Part shown: positions 38,784-47,695 of the stretch, in pieces
Position numbering within the stretch: position 1 is the first letter of the stretch
Layout: each line of letters begins with the position of its first letter
Notes under the pieces: generated by a model
What the model was told of the DNA's origin: nothing
Seen by the model: only the letters and a program-made list of their open reading frames with translations
Database searches by the model: none
NCBI GenBank assembly: GCA_947499935.1
Contig: CANMQH010000012.1
Coordinates: forward strand, 1 to 64,000
Origin: an uncultured Algibacter sp.
GTDB lineage: Bacteria > Bacteroidota > Bacteroidia > Flavobacteriales > Flavobacteriaceae
Direction: 5' to 3'
DNA length: 64,000 nucleotides
Made by a program: the position numbers and the translations under genes

Positions 38784-40055
38784 CTATTTGCTTAAAAGTT
38801 GACTACCAATAGCACATTTTAAACAGCGGTTTTTATCGCAATATTCTGTTTTAAGCTGAATAAGGGCTTGAGAATGTAACGCTGATTTTGATGTTTTTTT
38901 AAGCGAATTAAACGTCGTGATTATATTATTTTTTTCTGAATTTATTTTTAATGCTAAGTTAATGATAGTATCATCTACTGACTTTCCCATTTTTTTAGCA
39001 TAGCAAAACTTTAGAGGAAGTATGGTATTTATTAACAATAATTCTATAAATGATTTTGTAATTATTTTGGTTGATGCCTTTGAAGCTTTTTGAAAGGTAT
39101 AATGTGTGTTCCAAAATTTAGACGTTGATGTTTTAAATATCTCATAAAAATCATCTATCGTATTGGTTTCTATTATTTTTGAAAATAAGTTTTGATGTTG
39201 ATTATATAAACCAGCTAATTGTGATAGCCTGATGGTTGGAAAATTAGGAGGCCTAAGTCTAAAAAAACTAACAGGCAATACATGTTTATTTTCTAGCGTA
39301 AACTTATGTTTTAAAAATTGATAATCATTAACTAAATCTATGTAATATGTGTTTTCAAACTCTTGTTCCAACAGGCCTGCTTGCCCCATAAAAAGCGCCT
39401 CTAAAGCTTGTTGATTGGATTGTGTTTTCCTTACCACAGAAAAATCTAAAGACTGTGATAAACTAAAAAATGAATCGCCATTAACCTTTAGTCCAAAATT
39501 TTTAGTGAGCATTCTAAACAATACGGCTTCCCAATCGTTTTTTGAAGTTTCTAAAAGGGCTTCAATAGTTTTAGATTTACGTTCTAAGCGTTCAAAATAT
39601 AAACGTTCTAACCAATTATCTAAAACAAAACCATCTGTTTTTGCAAAATCGTTTTCGCAATTAATCCAATGATCACCTTTTAAAAAGAGTTTTTTGTAAT
39701 TATGGAGAATATCTTTACTAATAAAATCTTTTAGCTGAATTGTTGGAATGGTTGTATTATCTTTTCTAAAAACATCGGTATCATGCTCCCAAACCACATG
39801 AAGAATTACATTATCGTATGCTTTGTCTATCTCATGGTTATGTAAAAACCAGTCCGAAGATTTTATATGAATCTCAACATTGCCAGCCCACAACTGGTCT
39901 CCTATTTTAAGTTTTGCATTAAAAAAATCTGGACCAGCATTTAAATTATGTTGGCCTACTTGAGATATAAAAACCGACTCTCCTGATGTTGTTTTTAGTG
40001 AATTGCTCTCAATTTTTTTATGTTTCCAGATATAATGGAGAAAATCTTCTTGCAT
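38784..40055 (-). CDS. DUF2851 family protein
   Basis: A 423-residue soluble protein typical of Bacteroidetes. The N-terminal half has the hallmark GQHNLNAGPDFFNAKLKIG, GNVEIHIKSSDW and NVILHVVWEHD, which resembles a nuclease-like core. The C-terminus has a cysteine cluster (YCDKNRCLKCAIG). Function unknown; the Cys motif suggests metal binding. It is transcribed away from the DUF2721 gene. Confidence 0.88.
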   Translation of the reverse strand: MQEDFLHYIWKHKKIESNSLKTTSGESVFISQVGQHNLNAGPDFFNAKLKIGDQLWAGNVEIHIKSSDWFLHNHEIDKAYDNVILHVVWEHDTDVFRKDNTTIPTIQLKDFISKDILHNYKKLFLKGDHWINCENDFAKTDGFVLDNWLERLYFERLERKSKTIEALLETSKNDWEAVLFRMLTKNFGLKVNGDSFFSLSQSLDFSVVRKTQSNQQALEALFMGQAGLLEQEFENTYYIDLVNDYQFLKHKFTLENKHVLPVSFFRLRPPNFPTIRLSQLAGLYNQHQNLFSKIIETNTIDDFYEIFKTSTSKFWNTHYTFQKASKASTKIITKSFIELLLINTILPLKFCYAKKMGKSVDDTIINLALKINSEKNNIITTFNSLKKTSKSALHSQALIQLKTEYCDKNRCLKCAIGSQLLSK

Positions 40056-40100
40056 ACAACTAAAATAGAAAAATAATAGTCTATTTACTCCAAAGTTCTA

Positions 40101-40108
40101 TAAATTTG
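40101..40108 (+). promoter_or_regulatory. -7 element of the DUF2721 gene
   Basis: TAAATTTG ends 12 nt before the ATG at 40121. The alternative TTG start at 40106 lies inside this promoter box and can be dismissed. Confidence 0.55.
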
Positions 40109-40120
40109 AAAAAACGAACT

Positions 40121-40516
40121 ATGGAAACCCTTACGCTAACAACACCTGCACTTTTATTTTCGGCAATATCATTAATTATGTTGGCTTATACCAATCGGTT
40201 TTTAGCTTATGCTGCCGTTATTAGAAATTTACACGATAAAAACCTTAAGCAAAAAGATGATAAGCTTATCAAACAAATAAAAAATATTAAACAGCGTCTT
40301 TATTTAACACGCAGTATGCAAATTACAGGCATTACTAGCTTATTATGTTGTGTTTTAACCATGTTTTTAATATACATAAAGCAACAGACTATTGCTGTAT
40401 ATATTTTTGGCTTGGCGCTTATATTATTAATTGTTTCTCTAGCTTTTCTAATAAAAGAAATTCAAATATCTGTAAAAGCTTTAGAGCATCATATTAGTGA
40501 TATGGAAAACAACTAA
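40121..40516 (+). CDS. DUF2721 family membrane protein
   Basis: A protein of 131 residues with three predicted transmembrane helices: TPALLFSAISLIMLAYTNR at the N-terminus, then ITGITSLLCCVLTMFLIYI and IAVYIFGLALILLIVSLAFL. A basic cytoplasmic loop (LHDKNLKQKDDKLIKQIKNIKQRL) separates helix 1 from helix 2. This is the DUF2721 pattern; function unknown. It is followed after 44 bp by the CIA30 gene on the same strand. Confidence 0.87.
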   Translation: METLTLTTPALLFSAISLIMLAYTNRFLAYAAVIRNLHDKNLKQKDDKLIKQIKNIKQRLYLTRSMQITGITSLLCCVLTMFLIYIKQQTIAVYIFGLALILLIVSLAFLIKEIQISVKALEHHISDMENN

Positions 40517-40560
40517 TAAAACGCTATACTAAAGTATGACTTAAACTAACTCAATAAAAA

Positions 40561-41091
40561 ATGAAAACCTTAATATTACTTACAGTAATACTATTAATAC
40601 AACCTTCTATGATGATATTCGATTTTAATACAACAAGCGACATTATAAACTGGAATATTGTTGACGATGTTGTTATGGGTGGTCGTTCTAATGGTAACTT
40701 TAATATCAATAGTGCTGGTTATGGGGAATTTCACGGAAAAGTATCTTTAGAAAACAATGGCGGTTTTTCCATGGTACAATATAAGTTTAACACCAAACAA
40801 GTTGAAACTTTTTCTAAAATCTGTTTGCATATAAGAGGTGATAGAAAACACTATCAATTTAGAGTTAAAAACAATATATCAGACAGGCATTCTTATATCG
40901 TTTCTTTTGAAACTACTGGAGATTGGCAAACTATTAATATTCCTTTTAGTGATTTATATCCTGCTTATAGAGGTAATACATTAGATATGAAAAATTATCC
41001 TGGCAAAACATTAGACATGATAGCATTCTTAATTGGCAACAAAAAAGCTGAGGCGTTTAAACTAGAAATTGATAGTATCGTTTTAAAGTAA
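40561..41091 (+). CDS. CIA30-family protein with signal peptide
   Basis: A 176-residue protein with the CIA30 galactose-binding-like fold: WNIVDDVVMGGRSNG, FHGKVSLENNGGFSMVQYKF, GDWQTINIPFSDL and DMIAFLIGNKKAE. The N-terminal MKTLILLTVILLIQPSMMIF could be a signal peptide. In mitochondria the family assists complex I assembly; the role of bacterial members is not established. It ends 10 bp from the convergent permease gene. Confidence 0.88.
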   Translation: MKTLILLTVILLIQPSMMIFDFNTTSDIINWNIVDDVVMGGRSNGNFNINSAGYGEFHGKVSLENNGGFSMVQYKFNTKQVETFSKICLHIRGDRKHYQFRVKNNISDRHSYIVSFETTGDWQTINIPFSDLYPAYRGNTLDMKNYPGKTLDMIAFLIGNKKAEAFKLEIDSIVLK

Positions 41092-41101
41092 TCCTCTAAA
41101 T

Positions 41102-42337
41102 TTATTGAAACCTGATAGCCTTTACAGGAGATATCTTTGTTACAATGTACGAAGGTACCAACAGCATTAACAAGCATAATATTAAAGTTCCTACGTTAAG
41201 TGCTACAATGTATCCTAAACTAATGTAAACAGGAGCCTCTGTAACATAATATACACTAGGATCTAAAGGAAAAAGTTTAAAATACTTTTGCGCAAATAAA
41301 AACCCCAAACCTATAATATTGCCCCAAATAAGGCCTAAAAGAACTAAATAGGTGGCATTATATAAAAAAAGTTTCCTAACACTCCAATTATTACTTCCTA
41401 GAGCTTTCAATACACCTATCATTTGTGTACGCTCTAAAATTAGTACCAGTAGAGCAGTTACCATATTTATGCCAGCTACAAGTATCATGATACCAATAAT
41501 GCCGTAAATATTTTTATCAAAAATATTTATCCATTCAAAAATTGTTGGGTACATTTTAGTGACAGGTCTGGAGTCTATTAATGATGGCATGTTATCATAA
41601 ACTTTTACTGCCATGTCTTCAAGATTACTATAATCTTTAATAAAGACCTCAAAACTCCCTACTTGATTTTCATCCCATTTATTAACACGTTGTAAATGAC
41701 GAATATCTCCAATAAGGTATTGCGCATCTAAATCCTGGAACCCAGAATTGTATATACCTACAATAGTATAAGTAATAATGTTTGGTAATTTTTCAGGGTC
41801 ATCTTTAGCAAAAATCATTTGAAATGTATCATTCAGCTTAAATTTTAAACGTTTTGCTAAATATTCAGAAATCAAAACATCTTCATTTCGTTTTTGGGTA
41901 AAATCTGGTAATCGACCTTCTATTAAAAATTCCTTAAAATAACTCCAATTGTAATCACCTCCAACACCTTTTAAATAAACACCTTCAAAATCTGTTTCAG
42001 TTCTTATAATACCAAATTTAGATGCCACAGCTTGAATATGACTAACATCATTTAAAGCATTAAATTTGGGGTAAAAATCTTGTTTTTTAGAAATTGGCAT
42101 CCCGCTTTCCTGCGAGTTATTGCTATCAAAATTAGAAATCACAATATGCCCATTAAACGCCACGACTTTGTCTCTAATTTTTTGTTGCAAACCAATACCA
42201 GTAGCTATGGCAATCATCATAACCACAATACCAATGGCAATTGCTGCAATGCCAATTTTTATTATTGGTGCCGATATACTACTTTTATACGCTTTACTAC
42301 CAATAATGCGTTTAGCTAAAAAAAATTCGTAATTCAA
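41102..42337 (-). CDS. FtsX-like ABC transporter permease, LolC/LolE type
   Basis: A 411-residue inner-membrane protein. TM1 follows the N-terminal NYEFFLAKRIIGSKAYK, then there is a large periplasmic domain (about residues 55-255), and three C-terminal helices with the FtsX signature (GIIGIMILVAGINMVTALLVLILERTQMIGVLKALGS). This topology is that of the lipoprotein-releasing LolC/E proteins. The start is TTG at 42337. A stop lies just upstream in frame and no ATG precedes the first helix. The start codon is 8 bp from that of the divergent namZ gene. No ATPase gene is adjacent. Confidence 0.92.
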   Translation of the reverse strand: MNYEFFLAKRIIGSKAYKSSISAPIIKIGIAAIAIGIVVMMIAIATGIGLQQKIRDKVVAFNGHIVISNFDSNNSQESGMPISKKQDFYPKFNALNDVSHIQAVASKFGIIRTETDFEGVYLKGVGGDYNWSYFKEFLIEGRLPDFTQKRNEDVLISEYLAKRLKFKLNDTFQMIFAKDDPEKLPNIITYTIVGIYNSGFQDLDAQYLIGDIRHLQRVNKWDENQVGSFEVFIKDYSNLEDMAVKVYDNMPSLIDSRPVTKMYPTIFEWINIFDKNIYGIIGIMILVAGINMVTALLVLILERTQMIGVLKALGSNNWSVRKLFLYNATYLVLLGLIWGNIIGLGFLFAQKYFKLFPLDPSVYYVTEAPVYISLGYIVALNVGTLILCLLMLLVPSYIVTKISPVKAIRFQ

Positions 42338-42345
42338 AATTCACT

Positions 42346-43620
42346 ATGAGGTTTAATGTTTTCAAAAATACTGTTTTATTATTTGTTTTGGCAATCATTT
42401 CTTGTGGAAGTAATTCGCAAAAGGAAGTAAGCTCATTGAATCTAAAAAATAAAGATTCTAAATCATTAATTATTGATGCTTCTAAGCAAAGTATACATGT
42501 TGGTGCCAATCAAACGGAACTTTATTTACCATTATTAAAAAATAAACGCATAGGTGTTGTTGCAAATCAAACCAGTGTTATTTTTAAAGACACTACACAT
42601 TCAGTTAAAACTAACACTAATAGCAATACGCATATAGTTGACTCTTTACTAGCATTAAACATCAAAATTAAAAAAGTATTTGCGCCAGAACATGGGTTTA
42701 GAGGTAATGTAGATGCTGGAGAAACTGTTAAAGATGGTATAGATACTAAAACCAATTTGCCTATTATTTCACTTTACGGAAAAAACAAAAAACCTTCCAA
42801 AGAACAACTCAAAAATTTAGACATGCTTATTTTTGATATTCAAGATGTTGGTGTTAGGTTTTATACATACATCTCCTCTTTACATTATATTATGGAAGCT
42901 TGTGCAGAACTGAGTATTCCTGTTTTAATATTAGACCGACCTAACCCTAATGGTCACTATATAGATGGTCCTGTTCTAGAAATTAAAAATAAAAGTTTTT
43001 TAGGCATGCACCCTATTCCATTGGTACATGGGATGACTATTGGCGAATATGCTCAGATGATTAATGGCGAACAATGGTTGGCAAATTCAGCTGTATGTAA
43101 TATTACTGTAATTCCTGTTAAAAATTACAAACACAATACACCCTATAGCTTACCCATTAGACCTTCGCCAAACTTACCAAACGATCAAGCTATAAAGTTA
43201 TACCCTAGCCTGGGGCTTTTTGAAGGTACCAATGTAAATGCTGGTCGTGGTACAGAATTTCAATTTCAAAGATATGGCGCACCTTTTTTAGATAAAAAAA
43301 CGCTTACGTTTAGCTATACGCCTATTTCAAATTTTGGAGCTAAACACCCAAAACACAAAAATGTTATTTGTTATGGTAAAGATTTAAAAGATGAAACACT
43401 TAACGGCGTTATGACATTAAAATGGATCATTGATGCCTATCAAAATTCAACAGATAAGTCATTGTTTTTTAATAAGAATAATTTTACAAAGCATGCTGGT
43501 ACTGATAAATTACAGCAACAGATTGAAGCCAATATGACCGAAAAACAAATTAAACCAACTTGGGCAGAAGGATTAGAAAACTTCAAAAAAACTCGAAAAA
43601 AATATCTAATCTATTCATGA
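42346..43620 (+). CDS. namZ: DUF1343 lipoprotein, NamZ-type exo-beta-N-acetylmuramidase
   Basis: A 424-residue protein with a lipobox (LAIISCGSN). The DUF1343 hallmarks are GVVANQTS, APEHGFRGNVDAGE, DIQDVGVRFYTYISSLHY, LDRPNP and LPNDQAI. The characterised homologue NamZ (YbbC of Bacillus subtilis) removes terminal MurNAc from peptidoglycan chains. The lipoprotein signal puts it in the periplasm. The next gene, a serine hydrolase, overlaps by ATGA, so the two are translated together. Family is certain; substrate is inferred from NamZ. Confidence 0.92.
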   Translation: MRFNVFKNTVLLFVLAIISCGSNSQKEVSSLNLKNKDSKSLIIDASKQSIHVGANQTELYLPLLKNKRIGVVANQTSVIFKDTTHSVKTNTNSNTHIVDSLLALNIKIKKVFAPEHGFRGNVDAGETVKDGIDTKTNLPIISLYGKNKKPSKEQLKNLDMLIFDIQDVGVRFYTYISSLHYIMEACAELSIPVLILDRPNPNGHYIDGPVLEIKNKSFLGMHPIPLVHGMTIGEYAQMINGEQWLANSAVCNITVIPVKNYKHNTPYSLPIRPSPNLPNDQAIKLYPSLGLFEGTNVNAGRGTEFQFQRYGAPFLDKKTLTFSYTPISNFGAKHPKHKNVICYGKDLKDETLNGVMTLKWIIDAYQNSTDKSLFFNKNNFTKHAGTDKLQQQIEANMTEKQIKPTWAEGLENFKKTRKKYLIYS

Positions 43621-44675
43621 CACGCATTCTTGCAGCATTAATGTTATTATTAACAACATTTGGTTTTAGTCAAAATGTTAATGAAAAACCTCAACTAAAA
43701 ATCGCTAGAAAATTAGCTAAACGATTTTTACGAAAACAAGGCATACCTGGTATGTCTATTTCGGTATCTAAAAAAGGAGAATTAATTTGGTCTGAAGGTT
43801 TTGGCTTTGCTAAACGAAAACCCAAAGTAAAAATTAAACCCAACCAAACCTTATTTAGAATTGCCAGTATTTCTAAATCTATTACCGCACTTACACTAGC
43901 TAAGTTATTGGATGACAACCTTATTGATTTAGATACATCGATTTATACATACCTGCCTGACTATCCTAAGAAAAACCACCTATTTACCGTTAAAGAATTA
44001 GGTGGTCACTTGGCAGGAATTAGGCACTACAAGGGTAATGAGTATACACTAAACAAAAAAATATCGATTACCGAAAGCGTAAACTTATTTAAAGATGACC
44101 CGCTTTTATTTGAGCCTTCAACACAATTTTTCTATAATACATTTGGATACGTTTTACTTAGCGAAATTATGCAAAAAGCGTCCAAACAAGATTTTAACAC
44201 ATTAGTAAAAACCTCCATTTTTAAACCGTTAAACATGTTGAATACCATGTTAGACGCTTCGGATATTGATATACCTAATCGCACCAACTTTTATAAACGA
44301 AAACGTAAAAAATCAACACCTGTAGCCAACGAATATAAAGTTGCTGGCGGCGGTTTTTTATCAACATCAGAAGACCTTATTAAATTTGGGCAAGAAATCA
44401 TTTCACCCGCTATAGTTTCAAAAAACTCGTTGCGTAAAATTACAACATCACAAAAGCTTAAATCTGGAAACTTAACAGGGTACGGTATTGGGTTTTCTAT
44501 AGATCACACAAAAAAAGGAACACCTAAAATTTACCATACCGGCGGCGGTGTTGGAGCATCTACCATTTTAATAGTATTTCCAGAAGATGACATTGTTATA
44601 AGTGTGCTCACCAACCTGTCTGGTGTAAGTATGGATAGTTTTGGAAAACAATTGGAAAATGTATTTATAAATTAA
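43617..44675 (+). CDS. periplasmic serine hydrolase, beta-lactamase/AmiE-like
   Basis: A 352-residue protein from the ATG at 43617, which overlaps the namZ stop by ATGA; an upstream start would run into namZ. The signal peptide is MTRILAALMLLLTTFGFSQ. Class C beta-lactamase fold motifs are SISK in RIASISKSITAL (catalytic Ser), Y-N-T in FFYNTFGY where Y-S-N is usual, and HTGGGVG near the C-terminus. In B. subtilis, ybbE (AmiE, a muramyl-L-alanine amidase of this fold) sits next to namZ, so a muropeptide substrate is plausible. LACTB-type peptidase activity is the alternative. Confidence 0.9.
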   Translation: MTRILAALMLLLTTFGFSQNVNEKPQLKIARKLAKRFLRKQGIPGMSISVSKKGELIWSEGFGFAKRKPKVKIKPNQTLFRIASISKSITALTLAKLLDDNLIDLDTSIYTYLPDYPKKNHLFTVKELGGHLAGIRHYKGNEYTLNKKISITESVNLFKDDPLLFEPSTQFFYNTFGYVLLSEIMQKASKQDFNTLVKTSIFKPLNMLNTMLDASDIDIPNRTNFYKRKRKKSTPVANEYKVAGGGFLSTSEDLIKFGQEIISPAIVSKNSLRKITTSQKLKSGNLTGYGIGFSIDHTKKGTPKIYHTGGGVGASTILIVFPEDDIVISVLTNLSGVSMDSFGKQLENVFIN

Positions 44676-44950
44676 TTGACCTGTTCTGTATTTTTATATT
44701 TTTGAAATGGTTGAGCAAATAAGTTTTTGATATTACTATTTTGTTCTTCACCTGAAAATACATCAATACAATAAACTATATTATTAGTATCTAATTCCAT
44801 ATACGTACCAAAAAAGTCTCTCCTAAACCAAAAAAATAACGCAGTTTGCGTCTCATATTTCTGTTAAAATTTTTCAACAAGTCCATTATATCTACTTCTA
44901 GAACAAAACATCTATATTTCGTACTTCAAACTATATTTATCAATCTTAAA
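44672..44950 (-). pseudogene. decayed gene remnant on the minus strand
   Basis: No intact frame is present, but protein-like sequence continues across three minus-strand frames. KIDKYSLKYEI runs into a TAG; after one shift YRCFVLEVDIMDLLKNF and RNMRRKLRYFF follow; after a second shift at a T7 run, RRDFFGTYMELD and IVYCIDVFSGEEQ continue to a stop at 44672-44674. I do not recognise the family. The stop overlaps the end of the serine hydrolase gene on the other strand. Composition and continuity suggest gene decay rather than chance, but support is moderate. Confidence 0.4.
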
Positions 44951-45213
44951 ACTGTACACCCATTTATACTAATTTAGTTGTGACATCATAACAAATTTAA
45001 ACACTTTTAGAAGCTAAAGCGAGATGCACTATAATACATAGTTTTAACTATTTTCGAGACCAATAAAATCAAGTTTGGTATTGTTTCAATCATTTTACCA
45101 TAATACAGTTAAGTGTGTTGTATACGATTGTAAATACCCATAAATTTTTATTATTAAAATATTTAAACTACTTTTAATTGTATAATATAATGCTAATCAT
45201 TTAAATAACAACC
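44951..45213. other. non-coding stretch upstream of a small lipoprotein gene
   Basis: AT-rich, no open frame of note and no perfect TAnnTTTG box. TACTTTTA near 45168 is the nearest promoter-like match for the gene at 45214. Confidence 0.4.
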
Positions 45214-45417
45214 ATGAAGAAATTAAATATTTTGTTTTTATCTGTTATATTCATAGGAATAATTTCCTGTAGAGAGAGCAAAGAAAAACAAGAAGAATTA
45301 GATACCAACTTAAATAAAATAGAGAACGTTGAGAATGAAGTCAATGAAACAACTAAAGAGTTAGATAGTAAGGCAAAAGAAGTCGAATCTGCGCTTAGTG
45401 AATTAGATAGTTTATAA
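45214..45417 (+). CDS. small coiled-coil lipoprotein
   Basis: A 67-residue protein. The lipoprotein signal ends IGIISC (Cys at about residue 19), followed by a continuous charged heptad-like helix (EKQEELDTNLNKIENVENEV, KELDSKAKEVESALSELDSL). It is not a family I can name. It is exported and lipid-anchored by inference. A frameshifted gene for a longer charged, exported protein follows after 15 bp, so the two may form one transcription unit. Confidence 0.75.
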   Translation: MKKLNILFLSVIFIGIISCRESKEKQEELDTNLNKIENVENEVNETTKELDSKAKEVESALSELDSL

Positions 45418-45432
45418 AAAAATTAGAATAAC

Positions 45433-46109
45433 ATGAAAAATATAATAAGGTTAGTAGCATTAATTCTTTTTACGCTCGTTTTAACAACTTCAGGATTTGC
45501 ACAGGGTAAGTCAAAAGAAAAAAGAAAAGCGAATAAAGAAAAATAGAACAAGTCAAAGAAGATGTAGAGGGCACATTAGAGACCGAAATAGACAATCACA
45601 AAGGGATATCTAATGACATGAAGCAGAAAGGCAAAGACAAAATATCTAAAGGCAAAAAAGATAAGATAAAAAAGAAAAAAGAAAACAAACCTGAAGATGA
45701 TTACGATGAGAATAATGATGTTGATTCAGATAATTCAAATTCTGAAAAAAAAGAGAAATCAAATAAGGGCAAAGCTTATGGTCGTGACAAAGGTGATATG
45801 AGCAGAGAAGAATTTGGTAAGTTTCGAGCAGCAGCAGCTAAAGAAAAAATTAAGCGTACTGAAAACAGTCTTAATAAAAATGAAAAGATGCTACATAGTG
45901 GAAGAGAAAAAGTAAAACAAGCAAAAGATAAAGTTTTGAAAGAGCGCGCAGAAAAGGGATCTAATGAGGAGGAAATTAAACAAAAAGAGGATAAAATTAG
46001 AAAAGCTGAGGAAAAACTTAACGAACTTGAAGAAGTAATTAAAAGAGGTAAAGAAAAAGTAAAAAAGAAATCTAAAGAGTTAGAAGAGGTAGAAATACCT
46101 GTTCAATAA
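45433..46109 (+). pseudogene. frameshifted gene for a secreted, highly charged coiled-coil protein
   Basis: The 5' part starts at 45433 with a clear signal peptide (MKNIIRLVALILFTLVLTTSGFAQ) and stops at TAG 45544-45546 after 37 codons. One extra A in the A5 run at 45539-45543 would join it to the following frame, which reads without interruption from KIEQVKEDVEG to the stop at 46109. The combined product of about 225 residues is rich in Lys and Glu with long helices (KAEEKLNELEEVIKRGKEKVKKK). A recent mutation, phase-variable slippage or a sequencing error are all possible. The downstream part has an internal ATG (45618) but no signal peptide. Confidence 0.75.
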
Positions 46110-46139
46110 CTTTCTTTTTCTTAAGGACATTTAAATTAT

Positions 46140-46159
46140 CCCTTGTATTAATGCAAGGG
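46140..46159 (+). terminator. hairpin after the frameshifted gene
   Basis: CCCTTG at 46140-46145 pairs with CAAGGG at 46154-46159, followed by CTAATTTATT. A second weaker fold with a T-run (46231-46262) lies further on. Confidence 0.45.
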
Positions 46160-46311
46160 CTAATTTATTCAAGAAATTTAGCATTAATAACCATATTTCA
46201 ATTTTTTCGGCGTTCAATTTTAGAAAAAAAAATGACATTATAAATAATGCCAGATTTTTTTAGTTTTTAATACTCTTTAACGTTAAAGCATGACAATATT
46301 AAACTTAAAAA

Positions 46312-46812
46312 CTAAACTTTTATTAGCTTTTTCATCGCCTCAACAATATTAAAAGCTGCAGGGCAAATAGCAACGTTTTTTAGGGTTAGGTTAGATATTT
46401 GGTGAAATTTTTTCCTGTCGGTATGCGGAAACTCTCGACATGCTTTGGGGCGCACATCATAAATAGAGCAATAATTATCTGTTCCTAAAAATGTACACGG
46501 TACACTTTGCAATACATAATCGTTTTCTTCATCTACTCTTAAATATTGATTTATAAAATGCTGTGTTTTCATTCTAAAATGCTTAGCAATACGCGCTACA
46601 TCTTTATCGGTAAACAAAGGCCCAGTAGTTTTACAACAGTTAGCACATTCTAAACAATCTGTACGTTCAAACTCATTAACGTGCAAATCGTCCATGATAT
46701 AATCTAAATTTTTAGGAAGCTTTTTTTTTAGCTTTGTAAAGAATTTTTTGTTTTCGTTATGTTTATCTTTGGCAAGCTTTGGAAGCAATTCTATGTTTGG
46801 ATTTACACTCAA
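46312..46812 (-). CDS. YkgJ-family cysteine-cluster protein
   Basis: A 166-residue cytoplasmic protein with the cysteine pattern of the family: CLECANCC (near residue 45), CTFLGTDNYCSIYDVRPKACREFP (near 100-125) and a further Cys at AICPAA. These probably bind zinc or an iron-sulfur cluster; the biochemical role is unknown. The frame begins with TTG at 46812; no ATG precedes the conserved region apart from one at MDDLHVNEF, about 30 residues in. Transcribed divergently from the methyltransferase gene. Confidence 0.85.
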   Translation of the reverse strand: MSVNPNIELLPKLAKDKHNENKKFFTKLKKKLPKNLDYIMDDLHVNEFERTDCLECANCCKTTGPLFTDKDVARIAKHFRMKTQHFINQYLRVDEENDYVLQSVPCTFLGTDNYCSIYDVRPKACREFPHTDRKKFHQISNLTLKNVAICPAAFNIVEAMKKLIKV

Positions 46813-46960
46813 ATTAAAAGGTTTTGGATGTTTGCTAAATTAAGAAATCATTAATAACATATAACCGTTGATGAAAGTGTTTTTAGTATTTAAAATTTTT
46901 CACATAGCTGTACATTAGTTATGCATTTAGCTTTCGCTGAAATAAAACAACAACTATTTT

Positions 46961-47656
46961 ATGAAAGATGTATTTGGCAAAGCCTTACTAGATTATCATA
47001 ACGGTCATTATTCCGAAGATATAATAACCTCAACAAGCATCTCTGATGAGGATGTTTTACCACTTACCTATTTATTTCGCGATTTTAAAGACATGCCAAA
47101 ATTAGAACAGAAAGCCTTAAAACTAAGTAAAGGCTCTGTTTTAGATGTTGGTTGTGGTGCAGGAAACCACAGTTTACACATACAAAACAAAGGCTTAAAT
47201 GTAAAAGCCATAGATATCTCTAGAGGTGCTATTCAGGTTTCTAAAGAACGAGGGGTTTTACATACCGAATTAAAATCTGTTTTAGAAGAAGTTGATACTT
47301 TTGATACCATTTTACTATTGATGAATGGTACTGGAATTTTTCAAGAATTAACACAAGTTTCAAAATATTTATTACACTTAAAAAAACTATTGAAGCCTAA
47401 CGGACAAATTTTAATGGATTCGTCGGATATTAAATATATGTACGAAGATGAAGATGGTGGTTTTTGGACAGACACTAACGCAGGATACTATGGCGAATTA
47501 GATTATTTTATATCGTATAAAGGTGAAAAAGAAACCCCTATGAAATGGTTATATCTAGATTTCAAAACCTTAAAATTAGCTTGTGAAACTGTAGGTTTAA
47601 ATTGTATCTTAATTGACGAAGGAGAAAGTTTTGATTATTTGGTACAGTTAAGTTAA
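46961..47656 (+). CDS. class I SAM-dependent methyltransferase
   Basis: A 231-residue protein with the Rossmann methyltransferase motif I VLDVGCGAGNHSLHI (near residues 64-78), motif II VKAIDIS and motif IV FDTILLLMNGTGIF. The C-terminus has a small beta extension (YYGELDYFISYKGEKETPM). The substrate cannot be deduced. It stands alone between the divergent ykgJ-like gene and the convergent DUF1287 gene. Confidence 0.9.
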   Translation: MKDVFGKALLDYHNGHYSEDIITSTSISDEDVLPLTYLFRDFKDMPKLEQKALKLSKGSVLDVGCGAGNHSLHIQNKGLNVKAIDISRGAIQVSKERGVLHTELKSVLEEVDTFDTILLLMNGTGIFQELTQVSKYLLHLKKLLKPNGQILMDSSDIKYMYEDEDGGFWTDTNAGYYGELDYFISYKGEKETPMKWLYLDFKTLKLACETVGLNCILIDEGESFDYLVQLS

Positions 47657-47695
47657 ATATGTTTTTCTTGTATTATCAATGATTTACAAAAGTGC

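Noticed and set aside
40106..40120. TTG start at 40106 for the DUF2721 gene
   Set aside because: It lies inside the -7 promoter box, and the ATG at 40121 gives the normal family start.
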